Shown here in pieces: positions 55,382-64,000 of a stretch of 64,000 nt of DNA (positions within the stretch are counted from its first letter, which is position 1; every line of letters starts with the position of its first letter). Origin of the DNA: Thalassomonas viridans (GTDB lineage Bacteria > Pseudomonadota > Gammaproteobacteria > Enterobacterales > Alteromonadaceae); contig NZ_CP059733.1 of NCBI RefSeq assembly GCF_000948985.2, positions 248,001-312,000 of the forward strand, written 5' to 3'. The position numbers and the translations under genes are program-made. The notes under the pieces were generated by a model. It saw only the letters and a program-made list of their open reading frames with translations, was not told the DNA's origin and searched no databases.

Positions 55382-57013
55382 ATGAAAGTTATGGATAGGG
55401 AGGCTGAGGTGACAGAGCCGGAAACATTTTCAGCCGCACAGCCTGAACAAGCAGAAGCTGAGCAAATAGCCGCTGAACAATTTGCAGGGACCGAAATTGA
55501 CGAAGCGGCTGAACTTGACGATGAGCAGCTGGAGCAGGGGCCTGCTGCCGACTTAAGCCTGTCGTTTGGTTTTGCCAAACGCCATAAGGTGTTGATCAGC
55601 CAGGAAGAAAGCGGCCTGGTATTATCCTGTCTGCAATCTGTCGATGCCGATATCCTTATGGAAGTGCGCCGCCGGGTGCGTGCGCCCTTTAGCGTCGAGT
55701 TTCACAGCGAAGACGAATTTGAACAGTTGCTGACCCTGGCCTACCAGCGGGACTCTTCCGAAGCCAAGCAAATGATGGAAGATATCGGCAACGAAGTGGA
55801 TCTCTATTCGCTGGCGGATGAAATGGTGGAATCGGAAGATCTGCTGGAAAATGAAGATGACGCGCCGATCATTAAGCTGATCAATGCCATGCTCAGCGAG
55901 GCGATCAAGGAAAATGCTTCGGATATCCACATCGAAACCTTTGAAAAGGCGCTGCAGATACGTTTCCGTATCGACGGCGTCTTGCGGGAAGTGTTAAAAC
56001 CCAACCGTAAACTGGCGTCCCTGCTGGTGTCCCGTATCAAGGTTATGGCCAAGCTGGATATCGCGGAAAAACGTATTCCCCAGGATGGCCGCATCTCCCT
56101 GCGTATCGCCGGGCGTGCCGTGGATGTGCGGGTCTCGACTATGCCCACCGGGCATGGCGAGCGGGTAGTATTGCGTTTATTGGATAAAAACGCCGCCCGT
56201 CTCGATTTGCAGGATCTGGGCATGACAGATGCCAACCGGATCAGATTCAGCAATTTAATCGACAAACCCCATGGTATCATCCTGGTGACCGGTCCCACCG
56301 GCTCGGGTAAGAGTACCACCTTGTATGCCGGCCTGACCCAGATAGACAGCCGCGAGCGTAATATCCTGACGGTGGAAGACCCGATTGAATATGCCATCGA
56401 AGGCATAGGCCAGACCCAGGTAAACAACAAGGTGGATATGACCTTTGCCCGGGGTCTGAGGGCTATCCTGCGTCAGGATCCCGATGTGGTGATGGTGGGG
56501 GAAATCCGTGACCTGGAAACCGCACAAATTGGCGTACAGGCCAGTTTAACCGGTCACCTGGTATTATCCACCCTGCATACCAATACCGCTGCCGGCGCCA
56601 TTACCCGGATGGAAGATATGGGGGTTGAACCTTTCCTGTTATCTTCCAGCCTTTTGGGTGTGCTGGCGCAGCGGCTGGTAAGAACCTTGTGTCCGCATTG
56701 CCGTGAAGCCCATTATCCGGATGAGGAAGAAATTCATATGCTGGGCCTGGGGGATGACAACACCCAGCAGATATACCGCGCCGTAGGTTGTAGCGAGTGT
56801 AACTATAAGGGTTATAAGGGCCGTATGGGCATCCATGAGCTTTTGGTGGTGGATGACAAGGTCAGGGAAATGATCCACAACGGCAAGGGCGAGCAGGCGA
56901 TTGAAAAATTTGTCCGCCGCACTACTCCGAGCATCCGCCGCGACGGTTTCGATAAAGTCATGGCCGGTTTGACTACCCTGGAAGAGGTTTTACGTGTCAC
57001 GCGTGAAGATTAG
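55382..57013 (+). CDS. gspE: Type II secretion ATPase GspE
   Basis: GspE is the cytoplasmic ATPase that drives pseudopilus growth. The 543-residue protein has an unusual acidic Ala/Glu/Gln-rich N-terminal extension of about 50 residues ([14 protein letters not shown]). The N1 domain follows, then the ATPase with Walker [17 protein letters not shown], the Asp box [10 protein letters not shown], Walker [20 protein letters not shown] and the His box [16 protein letters not shown]. The tetracysteine zinc motif is CPHC...CSEC. It starts two bases after gspD. Confidence 0.96.
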   Translation: MKVMDREAEVTEPETFSAAQPEQAEAEQIAAEQFAGTEIDEAAELDDEQLEQGPAADLSLSFGFAKRHKVLISQEESGLVLSCLQSVDADILMEVRRRVRAPFSVEFHSEDEFEQLLTLAYQRDSSEAKQMMEDIGNEVDLYSLADEMVESEDLLENEDDAPIIKLINAMLSEAIKENASDIHIETFEKALQIRFRIDGVLREVLKPNRKLASLLVSRIKVMAKLDIAEKRIPQDGRISLRIAGRAVDVRVSTMPTGHGERVVLRLLDKNAARLDLQDLGMTDANRIRFSNLIDKPHGIILVTGPTGSGKSTTLYAGLTQIDSRERNILTVEDPIEYAIEGIGQTQVNNKVDMTFARGLRAILRQDPDVVMVGEIRDLETAQIGVQASLTGHLVLSTLHTNTAAGAITRMEDMGVEPFLLSSSLLGVLAQRLVRTLCPHCREAHYPDEEEIHMLGLGDDNTQQIYRAVGCSECNYKGYKGRMGIHELLVVDDKVREMIHNGKGEQAIEKFVRRTTPSIRRDGFDKVMAGLTTLEEVLRVTRED

Positions 57014-57021
57014 GGGGTAAG

Positions 57022-58239
57022 ATGGCAGCATTTGATTATCAGGCGGTAGACAGCCGCGGCAGAACCAAAAAAGGGGTGATCGAGGGAGATACCCCGCGTC
57101 AGGTGCGTACCCAGCTTAAAGAGCAGGGACTGATGCCGCTGGAAGTGGTGCCCAGCCTGCAAAAAACCAAACAAAACAGCCAGAAAAAACGCGGCGGCGG
57201 CAAGGTGTCCACCGCGGATCTGGCGTTGATGACCCGTCAGCTGGCCACCCTGGTGGAGTCCGGCCTGCCGCTGGAAGAATCCCTGATGGCGGTGGCGGAG
57301 CAATGCGACAAAAACCGCATCAAGAGTATGGTGATGGCGGTGCGCACTAAGGTCACCGAAGGTTATGGCCTGGCGGAGAGCATGGCGGAATTTCCGCAGA
57401 TTTTCAGCCACCTGTACCGCGCCATGGTGGCGGCGGGTGAAAAATCCGGTCACCTGGACAAGGTCCTGAACCGGCTGGCGGATTATACCGAGCAGCGCCA
57501 GCAAATGCGCTCCCAGCTGATCCAGGCGCTGGTGTATCCCATTATCATGACCATAGTGGCGGTTGGCGTTATTGCCATTTTGCTGGTTGCCGTGGTGCCG
57601 AAGATCGTCGGGCAATTTGAGCATATGGGCGCCAACCTGCCGGGAACCACGCAGTTTTTGATCGCTTCCAGCGATTTTCTGCAGGCTTACGGCCTGTTCA
57701 TCCTCTTGTTTATTATGCTCTCTATGGTGATATTCTCCCGGATATTGCAAAAACCCGCCTACCGGCTGGCTTACCATAGGCGGCTGATCGCCCTGCCCGG
57801 TATCGGCAAGGTCGCCCGGGGATTGAACACCGCCCGTTTTGCCCGAACCTTAAGTATCCTTACCGCCAGTGCCGTGCCTTTGCTGGAAAGCATGCGTATT
57901 TCCGGCGAGGTGCTGGATAACCTTTATATCAAACAAAAGGTTAAGGAGTCGGCGGACAAGGTACGGGAAGGTTCAAGTTTGCGGGTGTCCCTGGAGCAGA
58001 CCAAGTTGTTTCCTCCCATGATGCTGCATATGATTTCCAGCGGCGAAAAAAGCGGCGAGCTGGAAAACATGCTGGAGCGGGCGGCGGATAACCAGGACAG
58101 AGAATTTGAAGCCTTAGTGAATATCTCACTGAAGGCATTTGAGCCAGCACTTATGGTGTCTATGGCCGGAGTAGTGTTGTTTATTGTCATGGCAATTTTA
58201 CAACCTATTATGCAATTAAATAATTTAATGGGAACTTAA
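57022..58239 (+). CDS. gspF: Type II secretion inner-membrane protein GspF
   Basis: GspF is the polytopic platform protein that couples GspE to pseudopilin assembly. The 405-residue protein starts AAFDYQAVDSRGRTKKGVIE. It has two cytoplasmic T2SSF domains (TRQLATLVESGLPLEESLMA and TARFARTLSILTASAVPLLE) and three membrane helices, the last being LMVSMAGVVLFIVMAILQPI. Confidence 0.96.
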   Translation: MAAFDYQAVDSRGRTKKGVIEGDTPRQVRTQLKEQGLMPLEVVPSLQKTKQNSQKKRGGGKVSTADLALMTRQLATLVESGLPLEESLMAVAEQCDKNRIKSMVMAVRTKVTEGYGLAESMAEFPQIFSHLYRAMVAAGEKSGHLDKVLNRLADYTEQRQQMRSQLIQALVYPIIMTIVAVGVIAILLVAVVPKIVGQFEHMGANLPGTTQFLIASSDFLQAYGLFILLFIMLSMVIFSRILQKPAYRLAYHRRLIALPGIGKVARGLNTARFARTLSILTASAVPLLESMRISGEVLDNLYIKQKVKESADKVREGSSLRVSLEQTKLFPPMMLHMISSGEKSGELENMLERAADNQDREFEALVNISLKAFEPALMVSMAGVVLFIVMAILQPIMQLNNLMGT

Positions 58240-58250
58240 GCAGGAAGTTA

Positions 58251-58697
58251 ATGATGAAAAACTTACACAAAGCGAAAAAAGCGCACGGTTTTACGCTACT
58301 TGAGGTTATGGTAGTGATCGTGATCTTAGGCATTTTGGCCAGTATGGTAGTGCCTAACCTGATGGGCAGCCAGGAGCGGGCGAATGTGCAAAAGGCGGTT
58401 TCGGACATCAATGCCCTGGAAACCTCACTGAGCATGTATAAGATGGATAACTACAATTATCCTACGACAGATCAGGGGCTGGAAGCCTTAGTATCGGAAA
58501 CCGATATTGAGCCGCTGCCGCGCCGCTTCCCGGAAGACGGTTATGTCAAACGTTTACCTCAGGATCCCTGGGGCAACGACTATCAGCTGTTAAACCCGGG
58601 AGAGCAGGGCAAAATGGACGTTTTCTCTATGGGGCCGGACGGTGAAGTCGGTACCGAAGACGATATCGGTAACTGGAACCTGGGTGATTATCAGTAA
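58251..58697 (+). CDS. gspG: Major pseudopilin GspG
   Basis: GspG builds the body of the T2SS pseudopilus. The 148-residue precursor has a basic leader cut before Phe in HGFTLLEVMVVIVILGILAS, with Glu5 present. It continues with the family blocks NYNYPTTDQGLEALV and YVKRLPQDPWGNDYQLLNPG, and ends with the Ca-binding-type SMGPDGEVGTEDDIGNW. Two adjacent ATG codons (58251, 58254) are possible starts. Confidence 0.97.
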   Translation: MMKNLHKAKKAHGFTLLEVMVVIVILGILASMVVPNLMGSQERANVQKAVSDINALETSLSMYKMDNYNYPTTDQGLEALVSETDIEPLPRRFPEDGYVKRLPQDPWGNDYQLLNPGEQGKMDVFSMGPDGEVGTEDDIGNWNLGDYQ

Positions 58698-58699
58698 TC

Positions 58700-59365
58700 A
58701 TGGTTTTCGGCGGGCGACCAGCCTTGTCCGGTGTTGTATCGCCGGGCAAAGCTTTGCGGACAGGACAGGCAAGCAGGGGGTTTACCCTGATCGAGGTGAT
58801 GGTGGTGATTGTGGTCATCGGCATCATGGTGTCCCTGGTGCAGTTTTCTGTCTCGGGCAGCCGCCCGGAGGAAAAACTTAAGCAGGCCAGCGCCAGGTTT
58901 GCCGGCGTGTTTGAGATTGCCGCCGAATATTCCATGCTCAACAATGTCGAACTGGGCCTGCTGGTGGATGAAAATACCTACCAGTTTGTCGGTTACGACG
59001 GCGTCCGCTGGAGCCCGCTGGCGGATGCAGATTTATTTACTGCTTACAGCATTTCAGAAGATTTGAAAATGGAACTGCAGCTGGACGATCTGCCGATAGA
59101 GGAACCTGCCCTGTACGACCGCAGTGTTTTTGAGGTGGAAGAGGAAGACAGCTTCAGCGAACAGGAAGAAGAAAAGGTAATTCCCCAGGTTTATATTCTT
59201 TCCGGCGGCGATATTACTCCCTTTAGCCTGACCTTCAGCTTTATTGAAGATCTGGTGCTGGACGAAGAATATGCCTACCGGGTCACAGGTTTGTTTACCA
59301 CCCCTTTGACTTCGGAATTTTTGATCGACGGTAAAGTGGTTACGGGAGCCGAAGATGATGAATAA
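58700..59365 (+). CDS. gspH: Minor pseudopilin GspH
   Basis: GspH is a minor pseudopilin of the growing pseudopilus. The 221-residue protein has a long leader before the cleavage site SRGFTLIEVMVVIVVIGIMV. A GspH-type domain follows (RPEEKLKQASARFAGVFEIA). A strongly acidic insert (EVEEEDSFSEQEEEK, about residues 148-162) and a length above the usual 170-190 are unusual. It starts two bases after gspG and overlaps gspI by 11 bases. Confidence 0.9.
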   Translation: MVFGGRPALSGVVSPGKALRTGQASRGFTLIEVMVVIVVIGIMVSLVQFSVSGSRPEEKLKQASARFAGVFEIAAEYSMLNNVELGLLVDENTYQFVGYDGVRWSPLADADLFTAYSISEDLKMELQLDDLPIEEPALYDRSVFEVEEEDSFSEQEEEKVIPQVYILSGGDITPFSLTFSFIEDLVLDEEYAYRVTGLFTTPLTSEFLIDGKVVTGAEDDE

Positions 59366-59738
59366 GCGCCTGAAAGCCGCCGGCTTTACCTTGCTTGAAG
59401 TCATGCTGGCCATGGCGGTGTTCGCGATTGCCGGGGTGGCTTTGCTGGGCACGGCAGATACCAACTCCCGCAACCTGGGTTATCTGGAACAAAAGGCCTT
59501 TGCCGACTGGGTGGCGGCCAACCAGCTGGTGGCCGCCAGTTTAGTAACCGCCTGGCCGCCGAAAAACAATCAAAAAGGCAAGGTAGAAATGGCCGGTCGG
59601 GAATGGTTCTGGCAGCAAAAAGTAGTGAAAACCCAGGATACCAATATGAGACAGGTGGTGATGGAAGTCCGTTTAGAGGAAAAAGCCGAAAAACCCCTGA
59701 CCAGCCTGACCACCTATCTGGCTAAGGGCAGCCTCTAA
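59355..59738 (+). CDS. gspI: Minor pseudopilin GspI
   Basis: GspI starts the tip complex with GspJ and GspK. The 127-residue precursor has a short leader and AAGFTLLEVMLAMAVFAIAG. The family block YLEQKAFADWVAANQLVAAS and the REWFWQQKVVKTQDTNMRQV region follow. Its start (ATG 59355 or 59358) overlaps the end of gspH, and its stop overlaps the ATG of gspJ by one base. Confidence 0.94.
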   Translation: MMNKRLKAAGFTLLEVMLAMAVFAIAGVALLGTADTNSRNLGYLEQKAFADWVAANQLVAASLVTAWPPKNNQKGKVEMAGREWFWQQKVVKTQDTNMRQVVMEVRLEEKAEKPLTSLTTYLAKGSL

Positions 59739-60466
59739 TGTATCGGGTTACCAGGAGCCGGGGTTTTACCCTGCTGGAAGTGCTGATCGCCATCGCCATT
59801 TTTTCTGTGGTCAGCCTGTCGAGCTTTACCATTTTCGATACCGTGCTCTCCGGTGAAGAGGCGTCGAAAAGCCGCACCGAACGCATGAACGAGCTGCAGC
59901 GGGCGTTTTTATTGATTGAAAGGGACCTGACCCAGATCGCCCGGCGCAGTATCCGGGTGAACGGCGAAAAGCCGCTGGAAGGTTATATCCATACCGACGA
60001 GAGCAGTTTTTTCTCGGAAACCCAGGCGATAGGTTTTGTCCGTAACGGCTGGACCAACCCAGGCCTGTTATTGCCCCGCAGCGATATGCAGTCGGTGGCC
60101 TACCAGTTAAACGAAGAAACCCTGGAGCGGGTGCATTTTAATTTTGTCGATGCGGTGCCGGGGCAGGAGCCGAAAGTGCGTCCTTTGATCACCGGCGTGA
60201 CTTCGATGAAATTTCATTTTTACGATGGCAAAGAGTGGCAGGAAGAGCTGGCAAAAGGCACTGTCCCGCTGGCGATTGCCATCGAAGTCGAGCTGGAAGA
60301 TTACGGCCTGATCCGCCGCCAATACCTGGTGGCGGGGGATATGCCTGAAAGCAGCGGTCCCGGTTCTTCCCGCGGCGGCTCTTCCCGGGGGCAAGGCAAT
60401 AATTCAAACAATGGCAACTCCTCGGGCAACAATAATGGCGGTGGCTCGTCTAAGGGGACCAAGTAA
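59738..60466 (+). CDS. gspJ: Minor pseudopilin GspJ
   Basis: GspJ is part of the pseudopilus tip. The 242-residue protein has SRGFTLLEVLIAIAIFSVVS at its N-terminus, then ELQRAFLLIERDLTQIARRS and a domain ending in IEVELEDYGLIRRQYLVAGD. The last 40 residues are a low-complexity Ser/Gly/Asn tail (NNSNNGNSSGNNNGGG) not expected in the family. It overlaps gspI and gspK by one base each. Confidence 0.93.
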   Translation: MYRVTRSRGFTLLEVLIAIAIFSVVSLSSFTIFDTVLSGEEASKSRTERMNELQRAFLLIERDLTQIARRSIRVNGEKPLEGYIHTDESSFFSETQAIGFVRNGWTNPGLLLPRSDMQSVAYQLNEETLERVHFNFVDAVPGQEPKVRPLITGVTSMKFHFYDGKEWQEELAKGTVPLAIAIEVELEDYGLIRRQYLVAGDMPESSGPGSSRGGSSRGQGNNSNNGNSSGNNNGGGSSKGTK

Positions 60467-61470
60467 TGCCTGGACTTCAGTTTAGAACTCAAAGGGGAGT
60501 CGCCCTGATCACTGTGATGCTGATCGTCGCCCTGGCATCGATACTGGCCACCCAGATGACCGCCAGACTGCAATTGCAGATGCAGCGCACCACCAATATC
60601 AGCTTTAACCAGCAGGCTTACTGGTATGCCATGGCCGCCGAAGCTTATGGTAAAAGGGCGATTTTGCTGATCAACGACGATGAACCGGATGTGACCCATC
60701 TAGGCCAGGCCTGGGCGCAGGGGGAAGTCAGTTATCCGGTGGACTTTGGCGAGATCACCGCCGAGGTGGTGGACCTGCAGGCGTGTTTTAATTTAAATGC
60801 CTTAATGACCCCGCCGCCGTCGCCAAACAGCAATAACACTAACCAAAAGGCCCCTGCCCACCAGGCTTTTGAAAAGCTGATCACCGAACTGAATGTGGAA
60901 GGGGTCGGGCAGTTTGAAGCCGAATATATGGCGGATGCCCTGGTGGACTGGCTCGACGAAAACAGCGCCATTGTCAGTGCCGGCGGCGCCGAAGACAATG
61001 ATTATGCCGCCAAGGAATTTCCCTACCTGCCGGCGAACAACCTGCTGGGCAGCGTCAACGAATTGCGTATCGTCGAGCACTTTACCGTGCCCGTGATCAA
61101 TGCCCTTAAGGAGCATGTGTGCGTGATCCCGGGGGAACCGTCCCTGGCGATGAATATCAATACCATAGATGCCGAGAAAGCCGTGGTATTGCAGGCGCTG
61201 TTGGATATTCCGCTGTCGGATGTCCAGCAGGCCCTGTCTAACCGGGACGAGGAAGGTTTTAAATCCGTAGACGATTTTTTTAATTTGCCGGAAATAAGCA
61301 AGGCGAAATTAGATGATGATAAAAAGAAGCAGTTTGTTGTCGACAGCGAATACTTTAAGCTAAAGATGACAACCAAGTTTAACAATAGTTATTTTGCACT
61401 GAATTCGATTATGAAAGTTGATAATAATAATCAGGTACAGGTAATTAGCCGCACTATAGGACGTGATTGA
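60466..61470 (+). CDS. gspK: Minor pseudopilin GspK
   Basis: GspK caps the pseudopilus. The 334-residue protein has the pseudopilin start QRGVALITVMLIVALASILA, in which position 5 is not Glu, as is normal for GspK. It has the large alpha-helical insert (YMADALVDWLDENSAIVSAG) and the SAM-like domain near EHVCVIPGEPSLAMNINTID. A Pro/Asn-rich loop, PPPSPNSNNTNQ, is near residue 121. Its stop overlaps the gspL ATG by one base. Confidence 0.94.
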   Translation: MPGLQFRTQRGVALITVMLIVALASILATQMTARLQLQMQRTTNISFNQQAYWYAMAAEAYGKRAILLINDDEPDVTHLGQAWAQGEVSYPVDFGEITAEVVDLQACFNLNALMTPPPSPNSNNTNQKAPAHQAFEKLITELNVEGVGQFEAEYMADALVDWLDENSAIVSAGGAEDNDYAAKEFPYLPANNLLGSVNELRIVEHFTVPVINALKEHVCVIPGEPSLAMNINTIDAEKAVVLQALLDIPLSDVQQALSNRDEEGFKSVDDFFNLPEISKAKLDDDKKKQFVVDSEYFKLKMTTKFNNSYFALNSIMKVDNNNQVQVISRTIGRD

Positions 61471-62777
61471 TGGCTGAAACTTTATTTATCCGCCTCGGCA
61501 GCCAGCCCCAGGACAATATCCATTGGCTGGTCTGGTCCGGAGCCAACAGTGAAATTATCGCCAGCGGCGAGCTCGGTCACGCCGGGCAACTGAGTGAACT
61601 CAGTGAAAAGGCCCAGAACCGCCCGGTGACGGTTTTTGTCCCCGGCTGCGACGTATCTCTGCGCCGTTTAAAGGTGCCGGGTAAATCCGGGCGTGCGGTT
61701 CGTCAGGCCGTGCCTTATATGCTCGAAGACGACCTGGCCCAGGATGTCGAGCAGCTGTTCTTTGCCTACGGCAACGTCAAAGAGGACGAACAGGGCAATA
61801 ACTGTTTTGCCGCCGTGGTCGACCGCGAACAAATGAGCTTATGGCAAAGCTGGCTGGCGGATGCCGGTATCCGTACCAAGCATATCATCCCTGATGTGCT
61901 GGCCATGCCTTTGGCCGGTGATGCCGGCAATGGCGACGGCGACACAAGCTGGTCGGCGGTAGCTTTGGGGGAACAGGTGTTAGTGCGCCAGGGACAGTGG
62001 CAGGGGGTCTGCCTGGACAACAGTATCTGGCCGCTGATGTGTGATAAATGGCAGCAGGCGGCGCAGGTGTTACACGAAAGCCAGGAGGAAGACGAAGAGG
62101 ATGAGGACAGCGGGGAAAACGAACACGAAAACGGCTCCGAGTTGCAACAGCTCTATGCCTATTCCCCCCTCGACTGCGACGACAAGTTTGATATCCGGTC
62201 ACAGCCGGAAGAGCTGCCGCTGGCGCTGCTGGCACAAAATGTTAATCCAAGCCTGGTTAACCTGCTGCAGGGGGAATTCCAGCAGGTGGAGCCAAGGTCG
62301 CAGGCCACCGTCAGCTGGCTCTGGGCGGCGGGTATTGCGCTTTTTGCCCTGGTGCTTAATGTCGGTATCAAGGGAGCGGCGCTGATGCAGGTTTCCAACC
62401 AGCAGGAAGCGGTGGAACAGCAAATTATCGCCACCTATAAACAGGCGTTTCCCGCCACCAAAAGGGTGCGGGTAACCACGATTAAATCGCAGTTAAAACA
62501 GAAGCTGGCTGAGCTGGGGCCGGGTAACAGCGGCGGCGGTTTCCTGGAAATGCTGTCCCGGGTGCAGCCGGCATTTGCCAGCGTTCCCGGATTGAAACCT
62601 GCCTCGATTAAGTTCGACAGCAAACGCCAGGAGCTTCGCCTGCAGGCGCTTGCCAGCGATTATCAGCAGTTTGACAAGTTTAAAAGCGCGTTGGAAAAAG
62701 CCAGGTTAACCGTCAACCTGGGAGCGCAGAGTAACCAGGGTGAGCAGATTTCCGGCTCATTCAGTATTAAGGGATAA
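61470..62777 (+). CDS. gspL: Type II secretion inner-membrane protein GspL
   Basis: GspL is the bitopic protein that recruits GspE to the membrane and binds GspM. The 435-residue protein has an actin-like cytoplasmic domain (LRRLKVPGKSGRAVRQAVPY is typical), one membrane helix near residue 285 (SWLWAAGIALFALVLNVGIK) and a periplasmic ferredoxin-like domain. A strongly acidic insert, ESQEEDEEDEDSGENEHENG, sits near residue 205 in the cytoplasmic part. A TTG three bases upstream is a less likely start. Confidence 0.93.
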   Translation: MAETLFIRLGSQPQDNIHWLVWSGANSEIIASGELGHAGQLSELSEKAQNRPVTVFVPGCDVSLRRLKVPGKSGRAVRQAVPYMLEDDLAQDVEQLFFAYGNVKEDEQGNNCFAAVVDREQMSLWQSWLADAGIRTKHIIPDVLAMPLAGDAGNGDGDTSWSAVALGEQVLVRQGQWQGVCLDNSIWPLMCDKWQQAAQVLHESQEEDEEDEDSGENEHENGSELQQLYAYSPLDCDDKFDIRSQPEELPLALLAQNVNPSLVNLLQGEFQQVEPRSQATVSWLWAAGIALFALVLNVGIKGAALMQVSNQQEAVEQQIIATYKQAFPATKRVRVTTIKSQLKQKLAELGPGNSGGGFLEMLSRVQPAFASVPGLKPASIKFDSKRQELRLQALASDYQQFDKFKSALEKARLTVNLGAQSNQGEQISGSFSIKG

Positions 62778-62779
62778 GC

Positions 62780-63247
62780 ATGAAGGCTAGATGGCAACAA
62801 CTTAATGCGCGTGAGCAAAAAATGATCCTGGCACTGGGTTCTGTGGTGCTGGTGTTTCTTTTATATAGCCTGATTTGGCAGCCGCTTAATGAAAACCTGG
62901 CGAAAACCCAGGCCAAGCTTAAGCGCCAGCAGGACCTGCTGACCTGGGTCAGTGAGAATACCGCCCGCTACCAGCAGGCCAGCAAAAACAAACAGGTATC
63001 CCGGGGCGGCAGCCTGTCCAGTATCGTCAACCGTACCGCCAAGCGTAACGGCATCGCCATTACCCGGATGCAACCCCAGGGCAATGATATTCAGGTATGG
63101 ATAGATGAAGTTTCCTTTAGCCAGCTGCTGCAATGGCTGGAACAGCTGACCAATAATGAAGGTTTGAATGTTAAAGCCATAGATCTTAATAACGCCAAAC
63201 AGCCCGGGGTTGTCGGGGTACGGCGTTTGCAGTTGGGAAGGGGTTAA
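62780..63247 (+). CDS. gspM: Type II secretion inner-membrane protein GspM
   Basis: GspM stabilises GspL in the inner membrane. The 155-residue protein has a short start, one membrane helix (MILALGSVVLVFLLYSLIW), a coiled-coil stretch (ENLAKTQAKLKRQQDLLTWV) and a periplasmic ferredoxin-like domain (SLSSIVNRTAKRNGIAITRM, SFSQLLQWLEQLTNNEGLNV). It starts two bases after gspL and overlaps gspN by one base. Confidence 0.94.
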   Translation: MKARWQQLNAREQKMILALGSVVLVFLLYSLIWQPLNENLAKTQAKLKRQQDLLTWVSENTARYQQASKNKQVSRGGSLSSIVNRTAKRNGIAITRMQPQGNDIQVWIDEVSFSQLLQWLEQLTNNEGLNVKAIDLNNAKQPGVVGVRRLQLGRG

Positions 63248-63990
63248 TGAAGCAAGGTGTTGCCTATGCCGGTGTGTTCGCCGGCGTTTATTTGATTTTT
63301 GTGATTGCCGGCATACCGGCGAAGTTGCTCTTTAATTTTGTTTCCCTGCCTAAAAATGTCGTGGTTGAAAATGTTTCCGGTACGGTCTGGCAGGCGGAAA
63401 TCAGCCGCCTGGCCACCCCGGATATTGAACTGAACCGGGTCAGGGCAGAGCTGAGTCCCTGGTCTTTGCTGGTATTCGATCCCGCCGTCAGCCTGAACTT
63501 TGGTGATGACTTATTGCCGGGACCCCAGGGGGAAGTCGTGGTCAGCGGCTTGCTTGGCAGTCTGACTTTAACCGATGCCGACATTCTTATGGCGGCCAAC
63601 GAGATTTCCCGCCAGCTGGACTTGCCCGTACCTGTGTCCGCTTCCGGCGATGTTTCCCTGAAGCTGGATACCTTAGTGCTGGATAAGCCGTTTTGTACCC
63701 GGGCCCGGGGGCGGGTTTCCTGGCCCAAGGCGAGGGTGGCGGCACTGGAGCAAAATGTCGCTTTAGGGGCGCTGAGCGCCGATATCGGCTGCGAAGAAGG
63801 GGCCCTGGTGGTTACCGTCGACCCGAAGAACAACCTGGGTCTGACTTTTTCCGCCTACCTGCGCCAGGGAGGCAAGCTTTCCGGGCAGGGATATCTGCAA
63901 CCGGCAGCCAATTTTCCCGAGCCGCTTAAAGGGGCGCTGCCTTTCTTGGGCAAAAAGGACGTCCAGGGACGCTACCGCCTGGGCTTCTAG
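63247..63990 (+). CDS. gspN: Type II secretion protein GspN
   Basis: GspN is an accessory T2SS protein of the envelope, present only in some systems. The 247-residue protein has one N-terminal membrane helix (AGVFAGVYLIFVIAGIPAKL). A beta-rich periplasmic region follows, with the family blocks ENVSGTVWQAEISRLATPDI and ELSPWSLLVFDPAVSLNFGD. It ends with LPFLGKKDVQGRYRLGF. It is the last gene of the visible gsp operon and stops ten bases before the window ends. Confidence 0.92.
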   Translation: MKQGVAYAGVFAGVYLIFVIAGIPAKLLFNFVSLPKNVVVENVSGTVWQAEISRLATPDIELNRVRAELSPWSLLVFDPAVSLNFGDDLLPGPQGEVVVSGLLGSLTLTDADILMAANEISRQLDLPVPVSASGDVSLKLDTLVLDKPFCTRARGRVSWPKARVAALEQNVALGALSADIGCEEGALVVTVDPKNNLGLTFSAYLRQGGKLSGQGYLQPAANFPEPLKGALPFLGKKDVQGRYRLGF

Positions 63991-64000
63991 TTAATCTGAA

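Noticed and set aside
1..64000. tRNA, rRNA, integrase, transposase or phage genes
   Set aside because: Neither the translated frames nor the intergenic regions show tRNA-like or rRNA sequence, DDE or tyrosine-recombinase motifs, or phage structural genes.

Overview
The window reads as chromosomal DNA of a marine gammaproteobacterium of the order Alteromonadales. The gene content and order (aa3-type cox cluster with a cytochrome c-tailed subunit II, complete gspC-N cluster, several TonB receptors, PEP-CTERM and GlyGly-CTERM proteins) point to Colwelliaceae, perhaps close to Thalassomonas or Colwellia. That placement is inferred from protein character and synteny, not from a marker gene. No rRNA, tRNA, insertion sequence, phage or CRISPR array was seen.

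Layout. 1-2.9 kb: 3' end of glpG, a 4 x 52 bp tandem repeat, a FliL-like gene, then ubiC-ubiA of ubiquinone synthesis. 3-5.5 kb: plsB. 5.6-8.3 kb: a TonB-dependent receptor with a Cys pair in its plug and an overlapping thioredoxin-fold gene, behind a perfect Fur box. 8.6-9.3 kb: lexA behind two SOS boxes. 9.9-18.9 kb: the cytochrome c oxidase cluster (coxB, coxA, ctaG, coxC, surf1, an unknown membrane gene, ctaA, ctaB, sco) with an antisense DUF2909 gene. 18.9-22.4 kb: polysaccharide deacetylase, a DinF-like MATE transporter, a small membrane protein and nfuA. 22.5-28.3 kb: an exported M14 carboxypeptidase, gntX/comF, bioH and a two-gene unit ending in a SprA-like metalloprotease. 28.3-33.7 kb: pyrE-rph, an exported thioredoxin/GMC-oxidoreductase operon, and yicC. 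33.8-41.8 kb: rsuA, an MltA-like transglycosylase, a FecA-like receptor, a DUF938 methyltransferase, a PEP-CTERM protein, a TlpA-like thioredoxin and two small genes of unknown role. 42-44 kb: ompR-envZ. 44.4-52.1 kb: a small overlapping gene pair, pckA, a GlyGly-CTERM subtilase, hslO and hslR. 52.3-64 kb: the type II secretion cluster gspC-D-E-F-G-H-I-J-K-L-M-N.

How it works together. Respiration is the strongest theme: quinone synthesis (ubiC, ubiA), the terminal oxidase, its haem A synthesis (ctaA, ctaB) and its copper insertion (ctaG, sco). Envelope biology is the second: phospholipid synthesis (plsB), T2SS export, a T2SS-type secreted protease with a rhombosortase sorting tail, a wall hydrolase, iron receptors and several periplasmic thiol proteins. 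Blocks known from E. coli (ubiC-ubiA-plsB-dgkA-lexA-dinF, bioH-gntX-nfuA, pyrE-rph-yicC, hslR-hslO-pckA-envZ-ompR) are recognisable here. Most are interrupted by genes for exported or envelope proteins, which is the main evolutionary signal in the window.
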